In this document: piece after piece, positions 1 through 5,636 of the stretch
Layout of the letters: each line of letters starts with the position of its first letter
How positions within the stretch are numbered: the first letter of the stretch is position 1
Origin: Treponema sp.
GTDB lineage: Bacteria > Spirochaetota > Spirochaetia > Treponematales > Breznakiellaceae
Direction of reading: 5' to 3'
NCBI GenBank assembly: GCA_031266635.1
Contig: JAISAN010000052.1
Coordinates: 1-16,977, forward strand
Length of the DNA: 16,977 bases
Translations under genes and position numbers: made by a program
The notes under the pieces: model-generated
Databases searched by the model: none
The model's input: only the letters and a program-made list of their open reading frames with translations
What the model was told of the DNA's origin: nothing

Positions 1-1
1 T

Positions 2-241
2 TTAGAACCAAATTATGGAATAAAAATCGGAGGGGAACCGGCACTTTTACAAAAAGAAGAATACTATTATAAAGATTTAATCAATGATAATTATCAATTT
101 ATAATGCAAATAGACGAAAGCGAATATTTGCGGGATCAAATAATAGGAAATGAACCATTTAATCATGGAATAATATATTTTTATGGGAAGATAAAGGAAA
201 GCATAATAGAAGAATTGGTTGGGGGATTCTGGCAAAATTAA
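2..241 (+). CDS. C-terminal part of a DUF1963/YwqG-like protein
   Basis: This is an open frame entering from the left edge, with 79 visible codons ending in TAA at 239-241. The visible part contains a KIGGEPALLQ segment followed by QFIMQIDESEYL and a late G-rich aromatic tail ending in GFWQN. A GG-x-P-x-x-x-Q motif followed by a hydrophobic-Q-I/L-D strand is the pattern I associate with the DUF1963 (YwqG-like) family, whose function is poorly defined. The upstream part of the gene is outside the window, so length and start cannot be judged. Base composition is very AT-rich. The stop lies 42 bases before an attC-like site, the layout of an integron gene cassette, so I read this as the 3' part of a cassette gene. 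The family call rests on short motifs only. Confidence 0.5.
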   Translation, partial: LEPNYGIKIGGEPALLQKEEYYYKDLINDNYQFIMQIDESEYLRDQIIGNEPFNHGIIYFYGKIKESIIEELVGGFWQN

Positions 242-283
242 ATAAAAGATTATGTAAAAGAAATAATGAAGTACGGGGCAACT

Positions 284-466
284 GCACATAACAGGACTGT
301 TTACGCTTCGCCGCCAGTAGGCGGCTCGGGGTTCCGGCTGGCTAGGTCATTTCGCTACGCTCCATTCCCACGCCAGCCTCCACCCACATTTTGTCGGCCC
401 TGCAAACACTACGTGTTTGCTTATTCGGGCCGCCAAAACGTCGTAAACAGCCAGAACGTTATGTGC
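284..466 (+). repeat. attC-like integron recombination site, copy 1
   Basis: The outer arms GCACATAAC (284-292) and GTTATGTGC (458-466) are perfect 9-base inverted repeats. The inner arms CTGTTTACG (297-305) and CGTAAACAG (442-450) are also perfect 9-base inverted repeats. The spacers between outer and inner arms are unequal, 4 bases on the left and 7 on the right. This is the R''-L''/L'-R' layout of attC, with a GTTATG-type crossover core. Inside are further stems: GCCGCC/GGCGGC (310-315, 320-325), CGGCCC/GGGCCG (395-400, 427-432) and GCAAACAC/GTGTTTGC (402-409, 413-420). The site follows the stop of the upstream gene by 42 bases. It is long for an attC, similar in scale to Vibrio VCR sites. 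A 330-base open frame across the site is best read as an artefact. Confidence 0.72.
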
Positions 467-505
467 AATTTTTTTGAAATTTTTGTAAAAATATTGAAAA
501 AGGAC

Positions 506-534
506 TTGACAAATGATAAAAAATTACCCAAACT
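506..534 (+). promoter_or_regulatory. Possible cassette-borne promoter upstream of the peptidase E-like gene
   Basis: A perfect TTGACA sits at 506-511. The hexamer 17 bases downstream (529-534) is a weak -10 match, so only the -35 is convincing. A TTGACAAATGAT string recurs at the equivalent place after the attC remnant at 3031-3050 (3103-3114), which favours a shared functional leader. A GGAGG at 546-550 then precedes the ATG at 561. Confidence 0.35.
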
Positions 535-560
535 AAAAAGGAAATGGAGGAAAATGGATT

Positions 561-1115
561 ATGAAGAAAATAGTATTAACTGCCAATGGATTTGAAAATA
601 GAAATATCTGGAAAATATTTTTGAAATTAATAGATAAAAATCCGGAAAAAATAAAGGCAATATTTGTTCCAACGGCCGCAAATGATGCGGATGCCATTGA
701 AGTATTACCAAAATGTATGCATGACCTTTTGGATTTAAATATTTCGGCAAATAATATATTGGTATACGATTTGCATTATAAAATGGAATATAATGAATTA
801 TGTGAATTTGATACAATATATTTTTGTGGAGGCAGCCCACAATATTTATTAAGTAGAATAAACAATACAGGTTTTAACGAATCTCTAAAAAAGTTTGTTG
901 ATAATGGAGGCGTATATATTGGGGTAAGCGCTGGAAGTATAATATGCGCAAACAATTTGCCTGAAAATTTAGGATACATAAAATGTAAATTAGATGTTCA
1001 TGGGAAAGAAGGAATAAATATTGGGAAATTTGATCCAAATGAATATTCAAATATAAAATTACCCGATTATAAGGCAATAATAATACAAGATAATACATAC
1101 GAAGTAATAGAATAA
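561..1115 (+). CDS. Peptidase E-like (family S51) serine hydrolase
   Basis: The product is 184 residues, close to but shorter than typical PepE proteins of about 210-230. The key signature is FCGGSPQYLL near residues 88-97 followed by GVSAGS at 121-126, where Ser123 in the G-x-S-A-G elbow is the expected nucleophile. The order of a GG(S/N) loop, a 20-25 residue helix and the GxSAGS elbow is that of peptidase S51 (aspartyl dipeptidase or cyanophycinase-like). A His at residue 147 could complete the active site. There is no signal peptide, so it is probably cytoplasmic. The start at 561 is supported by GGAGG ten bases upstream; an ATG at 554 is too close to it. The gene is strongly AT-rich and lies between two attC-like sites, 28 bases before the second. 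It is likely a cassette cargo gene with its own leader. The true substrate is unknown. Confidence 0.75.
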   Translation: MKKIVLTANGFENRNIWKIFLKLIDKNPEKIKAIFVPTAANDADAIEVLPKCMHDLLDLNISANNILVYDLHYKMEYNELCEFDTIYFCGGSPQYLLSRINNTGFNESLKKFVDNGGVYIGVSAGSIICANNLPENLGYIKCKLDVHGKEGINIGKFDPNEYSNIKLPDYKAIIIQDNTYEVIE

Positions 1116-1143
1116 AATTATAAGACAATAAAACAAAAAAACT

Positions 1144-1314
1144 GCACATAACAGGTCTGTATATGCTCCGCTCCCTTTGGTCGCTCCGGGGTTCCATTCG
1201 CCTAGGTCGGCTACGCCTTCCACGGCTCCCTCCACCCACATTTTGGCAGGGCTGCAAACCTGCGGTTTGCTTATCCGCCCTACCAAAACATCGTAAACAG
1301 CCGGAACGTTATGC
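1144..1314 (+). repeat. attC-like integron recombination site, copy 2
   Basis: This is related to copy 1 along its whole length; both begin ACTGCACATAACAGG and share CCTCCACCCACATTTT and CGTAAACAGCC. Outer arms CATAAC (1147-1152) and GTTATG (1308-1313) pair. Inner arms at 1157-1165 and 1292-1300 pair with two differences from perfect. Stem bases change but pairing is kept: AGGGC/GCCCT (1248-1252, 1277-1281) replaces CGGCCC/GGGCCG, and GCAAACC/GGTTTGC (1254-1260, 1264-1270) replaces GCAAACAC/GTGTTTGC. The crossover core GTTATGC occurs twice, at 1308-1314 and 1318-1324. Confidence 0.7.
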
Positions 1315-1532
1315 GAAGTTATGCCGTACATCATTATTATTTATATCATTATTCTTTCTATGTGTCTTACCATAAATTATAAATACCATTTGTATAACCA
1401 CGCTAAAAGGTTAATTCTGGTTAATTTCTTAATGCCATATTTTACATAGTATACCGTCTATTTATAAAATATATTTTTCCAATAAATGCAACGCTTCAAT
1501 CACTACAGAAAACCTCACTCCTTGTTTTATTG

Positions 1533-2621
1533 CTACCAAGCCGGGCCGGCGTAGTCGAAGGACCACTCTGCTACTAGGGGGGCGCTCCAGAACCTGCCGG
1601 GGACACCGGTTTCCTGATCTACATGGAGTACATAACCTTGGGCTTCGGGACTCTGGATGATGAAACGCACCGTATAGGTCCCGAGACCGCCAGAGCCGGG
1701 TAGTTTAATGTTGGCGCCGTAGTGGGGACCGTCACTGGCGTTCATGGGTATCAAAGTACCCGCAACCTTCTCCCCGGTACGAGATCTGACGATCTCGTAC
1801 CTGACCGTCAAATAGGGCACAAAGTCCCCCACCCCATAACCAAGGTAATTTCCCGCGGCGGCGGAAATATCCGCTTCTACGTGCATGTCCGACTGGGATG
1901 CGGGAAGACCTGCGGAAGAGGGAATTATGTCCACGGGCTGGTAAAACACTCCCGCCACAAGGAGGGGGCCTAACATGAAGTCATCCCCCAAGGGATACTC
2001 GAAAAAGCCCGCTTCCCCTGGCGCGGCGAATACTTCCGTTGGATCTTTGGGCACTATCTGCGGCCCGGCTTGTTGAACCATTGCGCTCTCCCGCCTAACC
2101 ACCGCCCCATTCAGGAGGTGCACAAGCCTTGTGTCCCGTCTGGCAATGTCGAAAGCTGGGGCGGATTCGATAGTCGCGCTTTCCACATCTAACGCCTTCG
2201 CGCCGAAACGGTAGGCGTTGCCCACATCCGCAAGGCTGCCCAAAACAACCACATCCGCGCCCAGCATTTTGCCGATTGAACGGGCCGACTCATCGCTCAC
2301 TTCGCCGGAAAGCTGGAACTCCAATTCCTCCCGCACCTTGTCCAGTTCCTTTCGGTCAACCACCGTTACGACCCGGGAATTCACCAGTGCCCGGGATAGC
2401 TCATCTATAACATATTCCGACAAAGCCACAGAGGGCGATCCGAAGGCAACTACCGCCACCTTTCGGCCTGTTAAATCGGAACCAAGCTGTTCTGCCGAAG
2501 CCCGGATCGCCTCATCGAGAAACACCGTAACCGCTTCGTTTCCGCCTATACTGGCACAGGAAAAGGCCGCCATGAAAGAAGCAAGGCAAATACCCCAAAA
2601 AGCCACTGGTTTTCGTTTCAT
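1533..2621 (-). CDS. Lipoprotein fusing a CsgG/LpoB-like domain to a P19/Tp34-like domain
   Basis: The product is about 362 residues. It begins with a basic and hydrophobic signal peptide ending AAFSC, with Cys22 as the likely lipidated residue (spirochaete lipoboxes are loose). Residues 51-163 resemble the CsgG/LpoB-like alpha/beta fold of envelope lipoproteins: GRKVAVVAF, VVTVVDRKELDKVREE and GKMLGADVVVLGSL. Residues 205-360 match the P19/Tp34 iron-binding family: FFEYPLGDD, VFYQPVDIIP, HVEADI near 247-252, SDGPHYGANIKLPG near 296-309 and a C-terminal WSFDYAGPAW. In that family the His of HxEADI and of GPHYGAN contribute to metal binding. P19 proteins are normally stand-alone, so the fusion is unusual. 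The gene is visibly GC-rich inside an AT-rich region and runs against its neighbours. Alternative starts at 2630 or upstream are possible; no clear ribosome site decides it. Confidence 0.8.
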   Translation of the reverse strand: MKRKPVAFWGICLASFMAAFSCASIGGNEAVTVFLDEAIRASAEQLGSDLTGRKVAVVAFGSPSVALSEYVIDELSRALVNSRVVTVVDRKELDKVREELEFQLSGEVSDESARSIGKMLGADVVVLGSLADVGNAYRFGAKALDVESATIESAPAFDIARRDTRLVHLLNGAVVRRESAMVQQAGPQIVPKDPTEVFAAPGEAGFFEYPLGDDFMLGPLLVAGVFYQPVDIIPSSAGLPASQSDMHVEADISAAAGNYLGYGVGDFVPYLTVRYEIVRSRTGEKVAGTLIPMNASDGPHYGANIKLPGSGGLGTYTVRFIIQSPEAQGYVLHVDQETGVPGRFWSAPLVAEWSFDYAGPAW

Positions 2622-2649
2622 AGTGACCATTGTATATGCTTGAGGCAAA

Positions 2650-3030
2650 TATTACAAGCACTTGAACTGTTTTTAGAAAAAATGCGGCTGACGAGTATAT
2701 TGAAACCACTGCCGCCAACCGTTCAGCCAATCCCACCCTATTATCTGACTACGCCCCTTGCGATTAAGGGTAAATTTCAGGTGCTATGGACAGTATCTAC
2801 TACAGTCAATTTTGAGGCAAAAAAATGTTACCCCACAGTATATTATTCAGAAAATTTTTATTCCCATTTATGCCATAGTCGCATCCTATTCTTATTTGAA
2901 AATGTACCCTAAAGCTCCTAAATTTTAATCCTGGTTACGTTTTAAGGTTTGTCATAATGCATTTTATTCCTAAATCTTTATTCCTGTAAATTTTATACAA
3001 TATATATTCAAAAATTTTAGGTGCAATTTC
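2650..3030. other. Intergenic stretch with no supported gene
   Basis: The stretch between the reverse lipoprotein gene and the attC remnant carries a 90-codon plus-strand open frame (2640-2912). That frame has no ribosome site, no recognisable motif and a composition like the surrounding AT-rich non-coding DNA, so I do not call it. A small hairpin, CCCTT/AAGGG at 2755-2770, is the only structure noticed. The promoter of the reverse lipoprotein gene must lie here, but no convincing box pair was found. Confidence 0.4.
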
Positions 3031-3050
3031 GCATAACAACCGTTATGTGC
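3031..3050 (+). repeat. Collapsed attC core (R''/R' arms without the middle)
   Basis: GCATAAC (3031-3037) and GTTATGTGC (3042-3050) are the same outer arms as in the attC-like sites at 284-466 and 1144-1314, but only four bases separate them instead of about 160. The sequence that follows (3047-3114) resembles the leader following copy 1. I read this as an attC whose internal stem was deleted, or as a fused pair of half-sites. The similarity is short, but the shared downstream leader makes chance less likely. Confidence 0.5.
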
Positions 3051-3114
3051 CATTCTTTTTGAAAATTTATGTAAAATCACTTGAGAATCACTCGAGAATG
3101 TATTGACAAATGAT
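3047..3114 (+). repeat. Leader shared with the first cassette, carrying TTGACA
   Basis: This segment and 463-517 share GTGC, a T-run, GAAA, TTT, GTAAAA and finally TTGACAAATGAT in the same order. The second copy is longer by 13 bases, mostly explained by an imperfect 11-base tandem repeat, CACTTGAGAAT/CACTCGAGAAT (3078-3088 and 3089-3099). TTGACA at 3103-3108 is a good -35 candidate; the best -10 (about 3126-3132) is weak. If it is a promoter, the downstream gene must start at 3140 rather than 3110. Confidence 0.45.
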
Positions 3115-3139
3115 TTTCTTTAATGGTAAAAATGTAACT

Positions 3140-3829
3140 ATGGATAAATTCGGAAATAAATCTTTGGGGGTTCAATTAACAATTTCTATTTTTGTTTTAT
3201 TGACTTTTTTGGCCTGTTCTGATCCCATAGGTTTTCCCGCAGATTTTAGAGTATATTACAATGATGACTATTCGGGATTATTGCGGGATAGTACATATTC
3301 GCAAGCGGTTTCTGTAAACGGTATTCAGGCAATAAAACAGGAAATTAGCTGCGGATATGCCGTAATAGAAATGCTTGCCAAATGGAAAGGTAAACCAATT
3401 ACGGAACATTCATTGTCATTACAAAACAACGGTAAAATTTCAACCTCCATGGGTTCAGGTTTTCTTAAAGAAATGAATCGTCAGTTTCCTGAATGGGAAA
3501 CCACTCGATATGTTAATATCACCAACGGGGAATTATTGCAAAATATACATACTTCTCTTAAAAATGGATTTCCCGCGCCAATAGAATTCGCCGCGAAAAA
3601 CACCTCGTCTGAATGGACGCTTCATTTTGCCATAGTTACATCAATGGACTTACGTAATAACCAAATTATTGTGCAAAATCCCTATGGATATGAAGAAACA
3701 TATACGGTACAAAATTTTATCCGGGCCACACGGTATGAATCTTATGAAAATATGGAATGGTATTTCAAAACAGGTTTTAACATGGGCTTATTCAATAAAA
3801 ACACACTATACATCATTGCCAACAAATAG
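3140..3829 (+). CDS. Papain-fold (C39-like) cysteine protease lipoprotein
   Basis: The product is 229 residues from the ATG at 3140; an in-frame ATG at 3110 is possible but lies next to the TTGACA box. Residues 1-26 form a signal peptide ending LTFLAC, with Cys26 as the likely lipidated residue. The mature part carries KQEISCGYAVIEML (Gln67, Cys71), LHFAIVTSMD (His162) and IIVQNPYGYEE (Asn180). This is the Q-C-H-N/D order of the C39/papain-like fold, as in C39_2 proteins. The C-terminal domain is expected outside the inner membrane, so it could be an envelope peptidase or bacteriocin-processing-like enzyme, but no ABC exporter or peptide gene is nearby. It is AT-rich, follows an attC remnant and may be another cassette cargo. 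No strong ribosome site is visible before either start. Confidence 0.65.
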   Translation: MDKFGNKSLGVQLTISIFVLLTFLACSDPIGFPADFRVYYNDDYSGLLRDSTYSQAVSVNGIQAIKQEISCGYAVIEMLAKWKGKPITEHSLSLQNNGKISTSMGSGFLKEMNRQFPEWETTRYVNITNGELLQNIHTSLKNGFPAPIEFAAKNTSSEWTLHFAIVTSMDLRNNQIIVQNPYGYEETYTVQNFIRATRYESYENMEWYFKTGFNMGLFNKNTLYIIANK

Positions 3830-3935
3830 AGTCTGTCTATAATGTAGACACATTATAGACAGACTACCTTAAAAATCGCATTTGCGCATGCAAATGCAAG
3901 GTCTGTCCGCAAAGTAACCGACTTTGTGGACAGAC
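3830..3935. repeat. Three consecutive strong hairpins, two sharing GTCTGTC/GACAGAC ends
   Basis: Hairpin A has perfect 16-base arms (3830-3845 and 3850-3865) and the loop AGAC. Hairpin B is GCATTTGC/GCAAATGC (3878-3885 and 3890-3897) with the loop GCAT. Hairpin C has 15-base arms (3901-3915 and 3921-3935) with one G-T wobble and the loop AACCG. A and C both open with GTCTGTC and close with GACAGAC. The block starts right after the C39-like stop and ends 17 bases before the next start. Hairpin A could stop transcription, but no U-run follows. A palindromic repeat or small non-autonomous element is possible. Confidence 0.75.
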
Positions 3936-3952
3936 ACTAAATAGGGGTTTAC

Positions 3953-4591
3953 ATGGCCGGTAAAAAATGGCTTTTTATTTTCATTGTATTTGTTAAACTT
4001 TCCGCGGCGGCATTTTCAGATGAAAGTGAAAAAAAGTTCTCGATACAGGCAAGCCCCTTGCTTTTGGTAAGTGATATAACATATCTTTTTATGGACAATG
4101 ACCGTAAAACATACGCCTTTTCAATAGATGCCGAGTTTCAATATGCCATAAATAACTATTTCAATGTTTCCGTTGCAAACGAACTTTATTTTGAAAATTT
4201 TTTAAGCAGTTATTTGGAAAACAGCAATGGCAGGTATAGTGAAAAATACGGACAGCAGTTTCAGTATATGATAATACCGGCCTTTTTATACCGGCCCTTC
4301 GGAACTTGGCTAAAGGGAATGTATATCAGCGCATTTCCGCTTATTGGATGGACTCATGTGTCAACAAATTATTTGGATGATACTTTTACCCATTTGGGGC
4401 TTGGTTTAACGGGTGGCTATCAATGGATTTTCAAAAATGGGTTTACAATGCAATTAGGGGCAGGATTAGGTAAAACCTGGATAATCCCATTGGCAAAAAA
4501 TAAAAGTGAATACAGGACGGAAGATGAATGGCATTTTTTTAACTGGCCAATTGATTTCAATTTTACATTTAAATTGGGATATTCATTTTAA
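3953..4591 (+). CDS. Exported beta-barrel-like protein of unknown function
   Basis: I do not recognise a family. The product is 212 residues with a classic signal peptide (GKKWLFIFIVFVKLSAAAFS, cleavage near residue 20-22). The mature part alternates polar and aromatic/hydrophobic residues with many Tyr, Phe, Trp and Asn, as in amphipathic beta-strands. It ends in NFTFKLGYSF, a terminal Phe typical of outer-membrane beta-barrels recognised by the BAM complex. AGGGG five to six bases upstream of the ATG is a good ribosome site. It is AT-rich and separated from the C39-like gene by the hairpin block. An outer-membrane or periplasmic role is inferred from composition only. Confidence 0.65.
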   Translation: MAGKKWLFIFIVFVKLSAAAFSDESEKKFSIQASPLLLVSDITYLFMDNDRKTYAFSIDAEFQYAINNYFNVSVANELYFENFLSSYLENSNGRYSEKYGQQFQYMIIPAFLYRPFGTWLKGMYISAFPLIGWTHVSTNYLDDTFTHLGLGLTGGYQWIFKNGFTMQLGAGLGKTWIIPLAKNKSEYRTEDEWHFFNWPIDFNFTFKLGYSF

Positions 4592-4618
4592 GATAAGCAA
4601 TGTGTCCTTAAGTCGTCA

Positions 4619-4647
4619 TTGACACGTTTTTTCCAATAATATATCAT
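4619..4647 (+). promoter_or_regulatory. Near-consensus sigma-70-type promoter of the methyltransferase gene
   Basis: A perfect TTGACA (4619-4624) is followed 17 bases later by TATCAT (4642-4647), one base off TATAAT. Transcription would begin near 4654, which rules out the ATG at 4646 and supports the start at 4721. An imperfect 8-base stem (4599-4606 with 4621-4628) followed by a short T-run overlaps it and could weakly terminate the upstream gene. Confidence 0.6.
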
Positions 4648-4720
4648 GAAGAATATTTATCGTATGATAAATAAAAAAGTGAGAAATATATTTTCGCTTG
4701 AAAAAAGGAGAGACAATATC

Positions 4721-5512
4721 ATGATTACCTCCCAATTGGAAAATTATTTATCGGGGAATTTGTATGACAATACAGCTAATTATTATGACTACGACAATCG
4801 GGACATCATAAAAGATGATTTGGAATTTTATGTTGAATATGCCAATAAAACAAAAGGAACAATCCTTGAATTGGCAAGTGGAACTGGACGGGTTTCATTG
4901 TATATGGCCGAACAGACCAAAAGGCAGCTTGAGTGTATTGAACTTTCTGAAAAAATGGTCAATAGATTCAAACTAAAACTTCAAACCACGCATCAGCACT
5001 TGCAAAATAAAATAAATATCAAAATTGGTGATATGGCAGATTTTAATTTTGGACAAAAATTTGAATTTATAATGATACCGTGGAGAGCTTTACAATATTT
5101 GCCCGAGCAGGAATTGGCCAAAAAATGCCTTAATTGTGTTTACCGGCATTTGGAGAATAATGGAGTTTTTGTATTTGATATTTTCAAGCCAAGAAAATAT
5201 GACGAAAACTGGCTGGGACAAGAAAGTATTTCCTATGATGTGGAAGCAGAGGGGAAACGAATAATCCGTTCAACGGTTAATCATTACGCGGACACAACAA
5301 AAAAGAAGATACAATACAAAAGCAGGTATAAAATAATAGAGGGAGGCAGGGAAACAATGATAGAAGACTTGCTCACCTATAAATATTATGATCATAAAGA
5401 GATTGTTGAAATAGTACAATCGCTTGGGTTTAGAATAATAGCGGAATATGGTTATTATGATAAAAGAGAAATAAAAGACGGAGATGAAATGATATTCGTA
5501 TGTTCAAAATAG
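4721..5512 (+). CDS. SAM-dependent class I methyltransferase
   Basis: The product is 263 residues. Motif I is ILELASGTGRVSL (about 48-60), the glycine-rich SAM-binding loop. CIELS (72-76) supplies the acidic residue after strand beta-2. KIGDMADFNF (101-110) corresponds to motif II/III, and IMIPWRALQYL (117-127) to the post-motif region in which many small-molecule methyltransferases have N/S-x-x-Y. No signal peptide or membrane segment is seen, so it should be cytoplasmic. The ATG at 4721 has GGAG ten bases upstream and sits downstream of a strong promoter; earlier in-frame ATGs lie at or before the expected transcript start. The substrate cannot be deduced. The gene is AT-rich, ends the accessory segment, and is convergent with the FKBP genes. 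Confidence 0.8.
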   Translation: MITSQLENYLSGNLYDNTANYYDYDNRDIIKDDLEFYVEYANKTKGTILELASGTGRVSLYMAEQTKRQLECIELSEKMVNRFKLKLQTTHQHLQNKINIKIGDMADFNFGQKFEFIMIPWRALQYLPEQELAKKCLNCVYRHLENNGVFVFDIFKPRKYDENWLGQESISYDVEAEGKRIIRSTVNHYADTTKKKIQYKSRYKIIEGGRETMIEDLLTYKYYDHKEIVEIVQSLGFRIIAEYGYYDKREIKDGDEMIFVCSK

Positions 5513-5550
5513 AAAACAAGTAAAAACGGGCGCTCTGTCTCTGTACACCA

Positions 5551-5636
5551 ACGGTCTGCTCCCCCCCGCTCGTTTGAGACCGGTCCTTTCGGGAACCCGG
5601 AACCTGCCGGGTTCCCGCTCAGGCGGGGGAGACCGT
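5551..5636. terminator. Large nested hairpin between convergent genes
   Basis: A perfect 10-base stem, GGGAACCCGG/CCGGGTTCCC (5591-5600, 5607-5616), sits inside an imperfect longer stem formed by the sequence at 5551-5570 and GCGGGGGAGACCGT (5623-5636). It lies between the methyltransferase (plus) and the first FKBP gene (minus), whose stop codon touches its edge. It probably acts as a bidirectional terminator, although there is no clear U-run on either strand. Confidence 0.5.

Larger units (their letters stand above)
459..1308 (+). mobile_element. Complete integron-type gene cassette
   Basis: If recombination occurs after the G of the GTTATG cores at 458 and 1308, the DNA between them forms one 850-base cassette. 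It contains a leader with a TTGACA box, one plus-strand gene (561-1115) and the second attC-like site. One AT-rich gene closely followed by an attC is the standard cassette plan. No integrase, attI or Pc promoter is visible, so the array would continue to the left of the window. The call depends on the two flanking sites being true attC sites. Confidence 0.6.

Noticed and set aside
266..595. 109-codon plus-strand open frame across the first attC-like site
   Set aside because: It spans the conserved attC repeat and overlaps the peptidase E-like start in another frame; the composition follows the repeat structure, not a protein.
281..1324. CRISPR array or insertion-sequence terminal repeats as an explanation for the two related copies
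   Set aside because: There are only two long structured copies in direct orientation with a host-like gene between them, no short regular repeats, and no transposase or target duplication; the attC layout fits better.
2640..2912. 90-codon plus-strand frame in the intergenic region
   Set aside because: No ribosome site, signal peptide or motif; the composition matches surrounding non-coding DNA.
4599..4632. Strong intrinsic terminator after the beta-barrel-like gene
   Set aside because: The stem has a wobble pair and a 14-base loop, and the same bases form a near-consensus promoter, which is the better reading.
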